NCBI RefSeq assembly: GCF_019428685.1
Contig: NZ_CP080095.1
Location: 3,968,001 to 4,032,000 of the forward strand
DNA length: 64,000 bases
Origin: Paraburkholderia edwinii
GTDB lineage: Bacteria; Pseudomonadota; Gammaproteobacteria; Burkholderiales; Burkholderiaceae
Reading direction: 5' to 3'
The notes beneath the pieces were generated by a model, which ran no database searches, was not told where the DNA came from, and saw only the letters and a list, made by a program, of their open reading frames with translations. The first letter of the stretch is position 1. Each line of letters opens with the position of its first letter. Shown piece after piece: positions 26,828-34,471 of this stretch. The translations under genes were made by a program, and so were the position numbers.

Positions 26828-27415
26828 ATGTTCATCATGCAATATTCGATCGCGCTGCCCGCCGAGTACGACATGCAGGCGATCCGCGCGCGCGTCGCGA
26901 GCAAGGGTCCGGCATTTGATACGTTAGACGGGCTCGGCCTCAAATGCTTTCTGATTCGCGAACGCGGCCGGTTCGGCGCGCAAAGCAATGAGTACGCGCC
27001 GGCGTATCTGTGGCCGCATATCGACTCGATGTGGGGCTTCCTGGCCGGCGCCGGATTCGCCGGCATCAAGGAATCTTTCGGCACGCCGCCGGTTGAGACA
27101 TGGCCAGCCCTCGCCTATGCGCGCTCGGCGCGGCTGACCAACCCGCGCGCCATCGTTGCGCTCACACGCGAAGACGAGACGCTGGGTACCGACGCGAATC
27201 TGGTCGAACGGCGCGAGCGGGAAACCGATGCCGCGCTCGATGCCGTCGAGCGCACGCCGGGTCTGCTTGCCCGTGCGGTGGGGCTCGACCCGTCGAACTG
27301 GCGGCTTGTCCGCTTCGACTACTGGGTGCTGCCGCAACAAGAACTACCCACGCAATCGCGCAGCTATGAGGTGCTGCACGTTTCAGCTCCGGCGTTCGCC
27401 GAACTGCACGCATAA
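26828..27415 (+). CDS. DUF4865 family protein
   Basis: 195 residues from ATG 26828 with an excellent AAGGAGG. MQYSIALPAEYDMQAIRARVASKGPAFDTLDGLGLKCFLIRE and WPHIDSMWGFLAGAGFAGIKESFG are the family blocks. It resembles small dimeric alpha/beta-barrel or monooxygenase-like proteins. It forms an operon with the tautomerase. Its last 52 bp overlap the 3' end of the AraC gene on the other strand. Confidence 0.85.
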   Translation: MFIMQYSIALPAEYDMQAIRARVASKGPAFDTLDGLGLKCFLIRERGRFGAQSNEYAPAYLWPHIDSMWGFLAGAGFAGIKESFGTPPVETWPALAYARSARLTNPRAIVALTREDETLGTDANLVERRERETDAALDAVERTPGLLARAVGLDPSNWRLVRFDYWVLPQQELPTQSRSYEVLHVSAPAFAELHA

Positions 27416-28311
27416 GCGTTCGCATATTCGCGCGGCGTCACGCCGTACTTCTGCCTGAAAAGACGGCTGAAGTGCGCGGCACTCGCGAACCCGCATCGGT
27501 TTGCAACGTCCTTGATCGCGAGATCCGGCGTTTCGGCAAGCAGCCGGCCCGCGTGTTCGAGCCGCAGCGAGTACGCGTAGCGCATCGGCGACAAGCCACG
27601 CTGCCGGAACGCGCGCGTGAGCGAACTGATCGACAGATTGAGCTGGCCTGCAAGGCTCGCGATGCTCAAGTCCGGATCGGCCAGACGTCGGGTGATCAGC
27701 TGCGCGGCGCGCGCGACGACCCATTTCGCGCCGCGGCCTGTTTGCGTCGCGCCGCTGTGTTCGAGCAACACGTCCATCAAGTCGAGAAACTGATGACCGA
27801 CCCGCTCGATCAATGCGTCGCTGGCGTTGTCGACATGGGCCGTGAACGCCAGCAACAGCGCACGCACGGCGGTGACGTCGCCGTTTTCGTGAACCGGCTG
27901 GCAGGCGCTTGCAAATTGCCACGACAATCCGCGCTCCCTTAGCGCCCGCTTCGGGATATGCACGACTGAAACCTGCGTGGGCTCGCGGAACGAACGGCTG
28001 AATGCATGCGACGGCTCGACGAGCAACATGTCGCCCGGATCGAAGATCCGCGTTTCTCCGTTCTGTTCGATTGTCATCCGGCCGCGGCGGACGATCTCGA
28101 GCCTTAGATGGCGCCCATCGTCGCGCCATCCGTGGCGCTTGCCTGCGAGCGCTTCAAGCGGTGATTCCGGTGAAGACTCAAGTTCACCCATCGGGCCTTC
28201 GCCACCAAGTTCGACATGGGTGATAAAGATTTTCCCTGAGCGCCCGCATGAAGCAGCGCCCGTGCCGGAACAAAGGATGCCTGAACGGCGCGACTTGCCT
28301 GACTCTCGCAT
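27364..28311 (-). CDS. AraC-family transcriptional regulator
   Basis: 315 residues. The C-terminal 100 residues hold two helix-turn-helix units (LSIASLAGQLNLSISSLTRAFRQ and LAIKDVANRCGFASAAHFSRLFRQKYG). The N-terminal part (GRMTIEQNGETRIFDPGDMLLVEPS) is the cupin-like AraC-binding domain of the AraC_binding_2 type. The start at 28311 has a weak site; an inner ATG at 28191 would cut into the ligand domain. The stop region overlaps DUF4865 by 52 bp. Confidence 0.88.
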   Translation of the reverse strand: MRESGKSRRSGILCSGTGAASCGRSGKIFITHVELGGEGPMGELESSPESPLEALAGKRHGWRDDGRHLRLEIVRRGRMTIEQNGETRIFDPGDMLLVEPSHAFSRSFREPTQVSVVHIPKRALRERGLSWQFASACQPVHENGDVTAVRALLLAFTAHVDNASDALIERVGHQFLDLMDVLLEHSGATQTGRGAKWVVARAAQLITRRLADPDLSIASLAGQLNLSISSLTRAFRQRGLSPMRYAYSLRLEHAGRLLAETPDLAIKDVANRCGFASAAHFSRLFRQKYGVTPREYANAYACSSANAGAETCSTS

Positions 28312-28613
28312 TTTTCGATCCGTGTCTGCCGATCGAAAAATCTGCGCCGCCGCGAGCCTGTTGAGCTGGGTGAAACACGTGCATCATTTCGACGAATTCC
28401 CAAGACGTTTTGAATTCATCGCCGCCCCTCGAGTGTTGACGGAGTTTCGCTGCTCTAATGAATTCGGGTTACCCAATCGTTAGCGTGGTAACTCACGTTA
28501 GTATCTTCCTGAGAAGATATTTCGTCAAGAAAACACACTGATCTGGCAAGCGGGACAATACCGATGCCGACGCACGAATCCGCGGCAGGGGCGCCGGCTA
28601 TCGATCAAACCGG
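28312..28613. promoter_or_regulatory. AraC upstream region with AT-rich dyad and repeat copy
   Basis: 302 bp without a gene. It contains a perfect dyad TATCTTC-N4-GAAGATA (28502-28519), of the TATCT-N8-AGATA shape known for MarR-type operators such as that of MhqR. GTTACC (28468-28473) and GGTAAC (28487-28492) form a second dyad, and TTACCCAA (28469-28476) is shared with the region upstream of the MarR fusion gene. These may be sites for the adjacent MarR-like protein. Confidence 0.4.
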
Positions 28614-29489
28614 TCAGAACGCCACCGACAGAATGCGCCTGAGGTAGGAGTCCGCCTCGCTATACTCGTCGTCGCTCATGCCGATCCCCTCGCGCAATAC
28701 GCCGAGCCCTTGCGCAATATGGTCCATCCCCGCATCGGCCGCTTTAACGCCTGCCTGGGTGAGCATGATCCTCGACGAACGGAGATCCTCATCGTCGGGC
28801 ATGCGCGCGACGAGCTTCGCGCGCTCGAGCCGGTCGATACGCTTCGTCATGGCACCCGAAGTGACGAGCAGCGCCCGGAACAGATCGGTCGGACGCATTG
28901 CATACGGCGCACCGACGCGGCGCAACGCAAGCAGTACATGCAATTCGCCGACATCGACGCCCACCGATTGCGAAATCATCGTGAGGCGACGCTCGTGCAT
29001 GTAATGCGCCTGTTTGATTCGCATGAACAGGCCCATGAGGCTCAGATCGAGGTCCGGACGTTCGCGCGCCCATGCGAGCGCGACCTCATCGAGCTTGTCG
29101 GTCTGCACGCGTTTTTTCGGACGGCTTCGTTTGATGCGCTGGCTCAGTTCGTCCGCCGCCGTGCCGTAGCCCTTACCCAACCACCAGTCGTGCGAACGTT
29201 CGATCGCCTGCCGGTAATCGAGTACCGCGAGACCATCGGCGCGCGCGTGATCGTCGGCCTTGCCGAGCAGGATTTCCTCATACCTGCCTGATCCGACGAA
29301 TACGCGCGCGTGCCATGTGCCCGAACGCGCGCCCTTGTAGTAGCCGAGATGGCGGCCCGTATCGACCGCGTGCCAATACGGCTTGCGCCGCGGCGCAAGC
29401 GCCGCGCGCGCTTCGCGCGTCGCGAGCCATGCATCGCTTGCGGGTTCGGCGCCCGCCAGATCCGGCGCCACCTGCTCGTTGCTGTCCAT
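28614..29489 (-). CDS. integrase arm-type DNA-binding domain fused to a MarR-family regulator
   Basis: 291 residues from ATG 29489 (GAGG 9 bp upstream). Residues about 22-103 (LATREARAALAPRRKPYW, LGYYKGARSGTWHAR, LGKADDHARADGLAVLDYRQA) match the N-terminal arm-binding region of tyrosine site-specific integrases. After a basic linker (118-128, RIKRSRPKKR) comes a MarR domain (about 133-288): WARERPDLDLS, TDLFRALLVTSGAMTKRIDRLERAKLV and the wing DDEDLRSSRIMLT. No catalytic Arg/His/Tyr integrase core is present. It probably acts as a two-headed DNA-binding regulator of the divergent oxalate decarboxylase-mntH operon; no recombination is expected. Confidence 0.85.
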   Translation of the reverse strand: MDSNEQVAPDLAGAEPASDAWLATREARAALAPRRKPYWHAVDTGRHLGYYKGARSGTWHARVFVGSGRYEEILLGKADDHARADGLAVLDYRQAIERSHDWWLGKGYGTAADELSQRIKRSRPKKRVQTDKLDEVALAWARERPDLDLSLMGLFMRIKQAHYMHERRLTMISQSVGVDVGELHVLLALRRVGAPYAMRPTDLFRALLVTSGAMTKRIDRLERAKLVARMPDDEDLRSSRIMLTQAGVKAADAGMDHIAQGLGVLREGIGMSDDEYSEADSYLRRILSVAF

Positions 29490-29529
29490 GCTGTTTTGCC
29501 TCAAATCGACCTATCGCTGGCTTCCCATA

Positions 29530-29546
29530 TTACCCAACTTACCCAA
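29530..29546. promoter_or_regulatory. direct repeat TTACCCAA x2 at 9-bp pitch
   Basis: TTACCCAA at 29530-29537 and 29539-29546, between the fusion regulator and the decarboxylase gene. A third copy lies at 28469-28476 behind the regulator gene. Short direct repeats are the form of integrase arm-type sites, so these are candidates for the N-terminal domain of the fusion protein. Confidence 0.4.
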
Positions 29547-29774
29547 TTTCTTCAAATTCGCCGTCCGTCTCGCGCGAGTTCATGGCGGTTTCGATGCGTG
29601 CGTATCGCACTGCTTAACCGATCGTATAAACGGTAGATATGATGATGTCCCCGCATCTTCCGATCGTCCGATAGCCGAGTTGCCTCTACGTTTTTAACAT
29701 CCACCTCAATGCGCATGACGGCCGAGCGCCTCGTGCAATCGCGCAGCATTCCGAACCACGTATTGAGGTTGAAC

Positions 29775-31031
29775 ATGACAAATATGTCGAGACGCAGGGC
29801 AATGATCGGCGCGGCCACGGCCGCAATCGCTGCAGGCGTCGCTGTTACTGCAAAGGCTGCATCGTTTGGCAATCCCGATGGTCCAGGCGAAGGCGCGATC
29901 AACGCGCGCAATCCACAGGATCTGACGGACCCGGGTCCGCAAAACCCGGCACTGGCAAACCAGTTCCCATCGATCCAGAATCCGCCCGCCACCGACGTCA
30001 ACGGTATGCCGCTGTACTGGTCGTCGTTTAACACCGCACACAAGCGCATCCAGAACGGTGGCTGGGCTCGCGAAGTGACGCAATCAGACTTCGCAATTTC
30101 GACGGAAATCTCCGGCGTCAACATGCGCCTTTCCGCAGGCGGCATTCGCGAGATGCATTGGCATCAACAAGCCGAATGGGCCATCATGCTCGACGGCAAT
30201 TGCCGCATCACGACGCTCGACGAGCAGGGCCGGCCCTCCGTACAGGACGTAAAAGCGGGCGACCTCTGGTATTTCCCGGCGGGCCTGCCGCATTCGCTGC
30301 AAGGCATCGGCAGCACGGGCGCCGAATTTCTGATCGCATTCGATAACGGCACGGCGTCGGAATTCAACACGCTGCTTCTCACCGACTGGATCGCGCATAC
30401 GCCGCTCGACGTGCTCGCCGCAAATTTCGGCGTGCCGGTTGAAGCGTTCAGGAACATCCCGCTGCACAACCTGTGGATTTTCCAGGGCAAGGAGCCGGGC
30501 GCGCTGGCCGCCGACCAGCGCGCAGCCGCATCGAAGAAAGGGCCACCCGCCATGCCCGTGATCTTCTCATTGGCCGGTTCAAAGTACGTGCGCCAGACGC
30601 GCGGCGGCCACGTGCAGATCGCGGACAGCACGAACTTCCCCATTTCGAAGACGATCGCAGCGGCGCTCGTCACCGTGCACCCGGGCGGCATCCGCGAAAT
30701 GCACTGGCATCCGAATGCCGATGAATGGCAGTACTACATCAAGGGCAAAGGCCGCGTGACCGTATTCGACACGGGCCCGAAGGCGCTCACGGCCGACTTC
30801 GGCTCAGGCGATATCGGTTACGTGCGTAAAGGTCTTGGCCACTATGTGCAGAACATGGGCGACACGGACCTGATCTTCCTCGAGGTGTTCAGGAGCGACC
30901 ATTTCGCCGAGGTCTCGTTGTCCGACTGGCTCACGCATACGCCGCCCGAGATGGTCATGCAGACGCTGAACATCAGTGCGGAAACGCTCGCGCAATTTCC
31001 GCGCGACCGGCCCGATGTGATGCCCGAGTAA
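29775..31031 (+). CDS. oxdC: Tat-exported oxalate decarboxylase (bicupin)
   Basis: 418 residues. SRRRAMIGAATAAIAAGVAVTAKA at the N-terminus is a twin-arginine signal. Cupin one has His128, His130, Glu134 (MHWHQQAEW) and His173; cupin two has His310, His312, Glu317 (MHWHPNADEW) and His356, both complete Mn(II) sites. The lid loop reads SEFNT against SENST in the Bacillus enzyme, keeping Glu196, the residue needed for decarboxylation of oxalate to formate and CO2. GAGG precedes ATG 29775. The Nramp gene follows after 29 bp. Confidence 0.9.
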   Translation: MTNMSRRRAMIGAATAAIAAGVAVTAKAASFGNPDGPGEGAINARNPQDLTDPGPQNPALANQFPSIQNPPATDVNGMPLYWSSFNTAHKRIQNGGWAREVTQSDFAISTEISGVNMRLSAGGIREMHWHQQAEWAIMLDGNCRITTLDEQGRPSVQDVKAGDLWYFPAGLPHSLQGIGSTGAEFLIAFDNGTASEFNTLLLTDWIAHTPLDVLAANFGVPVEAFRNIPLHNLWIFQGKEPGALAADQRAAASKKGPPAMPVIFSLAGSKYVRQTRGGHVQIADSTNFPISKTIAAALVTVHPGGIREMHWHPNADEWQYYIKGKGRVTVFDTGPKALTADFGSGDIGYVRKGLGHYVQNMGDTDLIFLEVFRSDHFAEVSLSDWLTHTPPEMVMQTLNISAETLAQFPRDRPDVMPE

Positions 31032-31060
31032 CCCGGCAACGGCAAGCGGAGCACCCCCCC

Positions 31061-32368
31061 ATGCAGACCCTCTCCACCACGCGCGACGGCGTAGCGGCCG
31101 TTGCCGTCAATCTCACGCAGCGCACCGAATACTCGGTCCGCGCCGCACTCGAAGGGCGCAGCACAGGCCTCGGCGCATTCCTGCCGTTCGTCGGACCTGC
31201 GCTGATCGCGTCGGTCGGCTATATGGACCCGGGCAACTTCGCCACCAATATCGAAGCCGGCTCGCGATACGGATATGGTCTGCTGTGGGTCGTTTTGATT
31301 TCCAGCGCCGTAGCTATGCTGTTTCAGGCGTTATCCGCGCGGCTCGGCATCGTGACGGGGCTCAATCTCGCGGAGTTATGCCGCGAGCACTTTCCGCGTC
31401 CCGTCACGCTGGCGATGTGGGTCGCATCCGAAATCGCCGCTATCGCAACGGACTTAGCCGAGTTTCTCGGCGGCGCACTCGCGCTCGCGCTGCTGTTTCA
31501 CCTGCCGATGCTCGTCGCGATGGGCGTCATCGCCATTGCGACCTGGGCGATCCTGTCGTTGGAAAAACACGGCTTCCGGCCGCTCGAAATCGCGATCGCC
31601 GCGCTCGTTACGGTCATCGGCGCCACCTATCTTTGCGAGCTTTTTATCGCCCCGCCCGACTGGCCCGCGGTGATCGCGCATACGTTCGTTCCGCATCTGC
31701 AGGACAGCGGCGCGCTGACGCTCGCGGTCGGCATCGTCGGCGCGACGATCATGCCGCATACGCTTTATCTGCATTCGGGGCTCACGCAAAAGCGCGTGGT
31801 CGCGCGGAGTACGGACGAACGCCGCAAGCTGATCCGCTTTTCGAATCGTGAAGTGATGATCGCGCTCGGCGCGGCTGCGTTCGTCAATCTCGCCATGGTC
31901 GTGATGGCGGCAACCGTGTTTCATCACACGGCGCCGGACACGAGCGATATCGGCGCGGCCTACCGTACGCTCGTTCCGTTGCTGGGCACCGGTGCGGCCG
32001 GCCTCTTCCTTGTCGCGCTACTGGCAAGCGGCGTATCGAGTTCGGTGGTCGGCACGATGGCCGGGCAAGTGATCATGCAGGGATTCGTGCGCTTCCGCAT
32101 TCCGGTGACAGTGCGGCGGCTCGTGACTGTTGTGCCTTCGTTCGCGGTGGTCGCGCTCGGTTGCAACGTCACGCACGCGATGGTCATCAGTCAGGTCGTG
32201 CTGAGTATGGCGTTGCCGTTGCCGATGGTTGCGCTGCTGATCTTATCGGGCAAGCAGTCTGTTATGGGCGCGTTTGCAATCCGTAAAGGGACGATTGCAA
32301 TTGCCGGCGCGGCGGCGCTGTTGATCGTCGCGTTGAATGTCGTGCTGGTTTATCAGGCGATCGTGTGA
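31061..32368 (+). CDS. mntH: Nramp-family divalent metal (Mn) transporter
   Basis: 435 residues, eleven or so membrane helices. Metal-site motifs are DPGN (56-59) and MPH (231-233), both intact, which with the length identify a bacterial Nramp proton/Mn(II) symporter. GGAG precedes ATG 31061, 29 bp after the oxalate decarboxylase stop, so both are on one transcript. Because oxalate decarboxylase is Mn-dependent, the importer probably secures its cofactor; a general MntR-type site was not seen. Confidence 0.9.
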   Translation: MQTLSTTRDGVAAVAVNLTQRTEYSVRAALEGRSTGLGAFLPFVGPALIASVGYMDPGNFATNIEAGSRYGYGLLWVVLISSAVAMLFQALSARLGIVTGLNLAELCREHFPRPVTLAMWVASEIAAIATDLAEFLGGALALALLFHLPMLVAMGVIAIATWAILSLEKHGFRPLEIAIAALVTVIGATYLCELFIAPPDWPAVIAHTFVPHLQDSGALTLAVGIVGATIMPHTLYLHSGLTQKRVVARSTDERRKLIRFSNREVMIALGAAAFVNLAMVVMAATVFHHTAPDTSDIGAAYRTLVPLLGTGAAGLFLVALLASGVSSSVVGTMAGQVIMQGFVRFRIPVTVRRLVTVVPSFAVVALGCNVTHAMVISQVVLSMALPLPMVALLILSGKQSVMGAFAIRKGTIAIAGAAALLIVALNVVLVYQAIV

Positions 32369-32453
32369 GCACAACGGATGTTCGTGAGACGGCAGCTGAT
32401 TTCTCTCGCGATTCGCCCTTTCGCCTTTCGCTTCGCCGCAACGTCAAGGATGT

Positions 32454-33428
32454 TCAGCATGCACCGCCGGACGGCGGCCGCTTCACGCTTCTACGCACCA
32501 CGGCAAAGCTGATCGGCACCGCGCCGCGTGCCGTGGTGCGTTCGGGTTCGGTCAGCTGCTCGAAATCGTCATTGCGTGGCGCAGACGTCGTCAACGGACG
32601 GTACAGCGAAGGACGCCGCGCCGTGCGCCAAAGCTGCACAACGCGCGCATTGGCGAGCGCAAGGTCGATGTCGACCGAGACGATGCCGCGGCAATCGATC
32701 GAATCGGCAAGCACTGCGCCGTGCGGGTCGACCATCATGGCGGCGCACTTGCCGCCGGACTTACGGTTAAGCGCATCGTCGCGCCCTGCCACTAATGCGA
32801 TAAACGTGCCGTTATCGAGCGCGCGCCCCGGCAACGCACGACGCAGCGATTCGATCGAGCCCGCGCCCGCGAGTTCGCACCGATACGGCGCAAGCAATAG
32901 CGTCGCGCCCATCAATGCCGTCACACGCGCATTTTCAACGAGATCATTGTCAGCGCCGATCAGAATGCCGACGCGTACGCCCCATTGCGTATCGAACACA
33001 GTGAACCGGTTTCCGCTGCCGAGCGGGCTTCCGTTTGCGTGCAGCTTGCGGTGGCAATGGCGCGCACCATGCGGCATGCAGACTACGTAGCTGTTGAAGA
33101 AGCGCCCCTCGGCGCTGCGCTCGATCCAGCCGACGCCCGCCGCGACACCGGTTCGCTCGACCGCCTGCGCGACGGCATTGATCGACGGACCATCAAGTGG
33201 TTCGGCGATTGCGCGCAGTGCTTCGCGTGGGGATGTTGCATCCCCGGATGCACCACTCCCGGACGCGCCACTAATACACAGTTCAGGAAACACCGCGAGC
33301 GCAACGCCCGCGCGTGCAGCCTCTTCAAGCAAAGCAACGATTCGCGAGATGTTATCGCGCACCTCGCCGTCACGCGAAACAAACGAAATAGCGGCGACCC
33401 GCAGCGTCGAACCGGAAGGCGATGTCAT
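32454..33428 (-). CDS. nitrilase-superfamily protein lacking the catalytic cysteine
   Basis: 324 residues from ATG 33428 (GGAG upstream). The carbon-nitrogen hydrolase fold is clear: Glu49 (VFPELCIS) and Lys128 (HCHRKLH) of the Glu-Lys-Cys triad are present. At the third position the usual ICYD or ICADE block reads LIGADN, so the cysteine is replaced by Gly158. Hydrolysis by the normal covalent mechanism should be impossible; the protein may bind a nitrile/amide-like ligand or another protein. Divergent from a LysR gene across 89 bp. Confidence 0.83.
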   Translation of the reverse strand: MTSPSGSTLRVAAISFVSRDGEVRDNISRIVALLEEAARAGVALAVFPELCISGASGSGASGDATSPREALRAIAEPLDGPSINAVAQAVERTGVAAGVGWIERSAEGRFFNSYVVCMPHGARHCHRKLHANGSPLGSGNRFTVFDTQWGVRVGILIGADNDLVENARVTALMGATLLLAPYRCELAGAGSIESLRRALPGRALDNGTFIALVAGRDDALNRKSGGKCAAMMVDPHGAVLADSIDCRGIVSVDIDLALANARVVQLWRTARRPSLYRPLTTSAPRNDDFEQLTEPERTTARGAVPISFAVVRRSVKRPPSGGAC

Positions 33429-33517
33429 GATGCACTCCAACAGATAACGCACCCATTGAACTCCCACCGCATCAATAAGTAAAATGAATGTTTTGACGCA
33501 TCCGATCGCCTTTTGGA

Positions 33518-34471
33518 ATGGAACTTCGCCTGCTTCGCGCGTTTGTCACCGTCGCCCGCATGAAGCACTTCGGCCGCGCGGCCGATTCGCTTGCGCTGAG
33601 CCAGCCCGCGCTGAGCAAGCAGATTGCCGCGCTCGAAGAAAGCGTCGGCGCGAAGCTATTCGAGCGCGGCAGACATGGCGCCGAACTGACCGTATTCGGT
33701 GAGACGTTCCTTGCGGACGCCGAAATGCTGGTCCGCGATGCCGATAACGTACTCGTGCGCGCACGCGAAGCAAGCAGCGGCAAACGTGGGTTTCTGCGGG
33801 TCGGATTAGGGTTGTCGACACTCACGGTCGCGCCACGGCTGATCGCCGAGTTCCGCCAGCAGCATCCGGATATCAGCGTGACCTTGCACGATTTGTCGTC
33901 GGTGGAACAGACGCGGCGGCTACTGGGCGGTCAGCTCGAGGTCGGCTTTCTGCGCTTGCCGGCCGATCACGGGCTTTCCACGTTTCGCGTGATCGACGAG
34001 ACGCTCGCGCTTGCTGTGCCCGAGCACGTGCACTGGAAGCGCCTGCCGTCGAATCTGCAGGCGCTAAACGAGCTCGGTTTGATTGCGCTGTCGCGGCGTC
34101 AGGGCCCGGGGCTCGCCGCGCAAATCGATCAGTGGTGCAGCGAGCATCAATTCGTGCCGAACATCGTGCAGCAAGCAGACGACATCCAGTCCATTCTGGC
34201 TGCAGTAGCGGCTGGCGTCGGCGCGGCGTTTCTGCCGTCACGCACGCAATATCTGCTGCGCGACGCGCGGATCATTCCGTTACGCGATGAATCCGCACGC
34301 TGGCAAATCGGCCTCGGATGGCAAAGCGATCGCGACAACGCGGTGGTCAGACGCTTCGTCGATTTCGTGCGCGCCGATCTGGCGCGCACGGCACAAGCTA
34401 AAACAGTCAGCGCGCCTCGAACTTCGCAATCGCGGCGTCCGTCATCCCCGCCGCGCGCGCCGCGTCGATAA
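33518..34471 (+). CDS. LysR-family regulator (CatR/BenM-like subgroup)
   Basis: 317 residues. MELRLLRAFVTVARMKHFGRAADSLALSQPALSKQIAALEESVGAKLFER is the DNA-binding domain in the CbnR/BenM style, followed by the two-lobe ligand domain. The last 25 residues are a basic, Ser/Pro/Arg-rich tail reading over the 3' end of the Ldh gene, a 65-bp convergent overlap. It is divergent from the nitrilase-like gene, its likely target. Confidence 0.9.
   Translation: MELRLLRAFVTVARMKHFGRAADSLALSQPALSKQIAALEESVGAKLFERGRHGAELTVFGETFLADAEMLVRDADNVLVRAREASSGKRGFLRVGLGLSTLTVAPRLIAEFRQQHPDISVTLHDLSSVEQTRRLLGGQLEVGFLRLPADHGLSTFRVIDETLALAVPEHVHWKRLPSNLQALNELGLIALSRRQGPGLAAQIDQWCSEHQFVPNIVQQADDIQSILAAVAAGVGAAFLPSRTQYLLRDARIIPLRDESARWQIGLGWQSDRDNAVVRRFVDFVRADLARTAQAKTVSAPRTSQSRRPSSPPRAPRR

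Noticed and set aside
29173..29180. Fourth TTACCCAA copy
   Set aside because: Inside the coding sequence of the fusion regulator, where it encodes part of WLGKGY; not counted as a site.
28614..29489. Fusion gene as a degraded integrase
   Set aside because: The second half is a full MarR domain in frame with no trace of the recombinase core, and no att repeats or phage genes are near.
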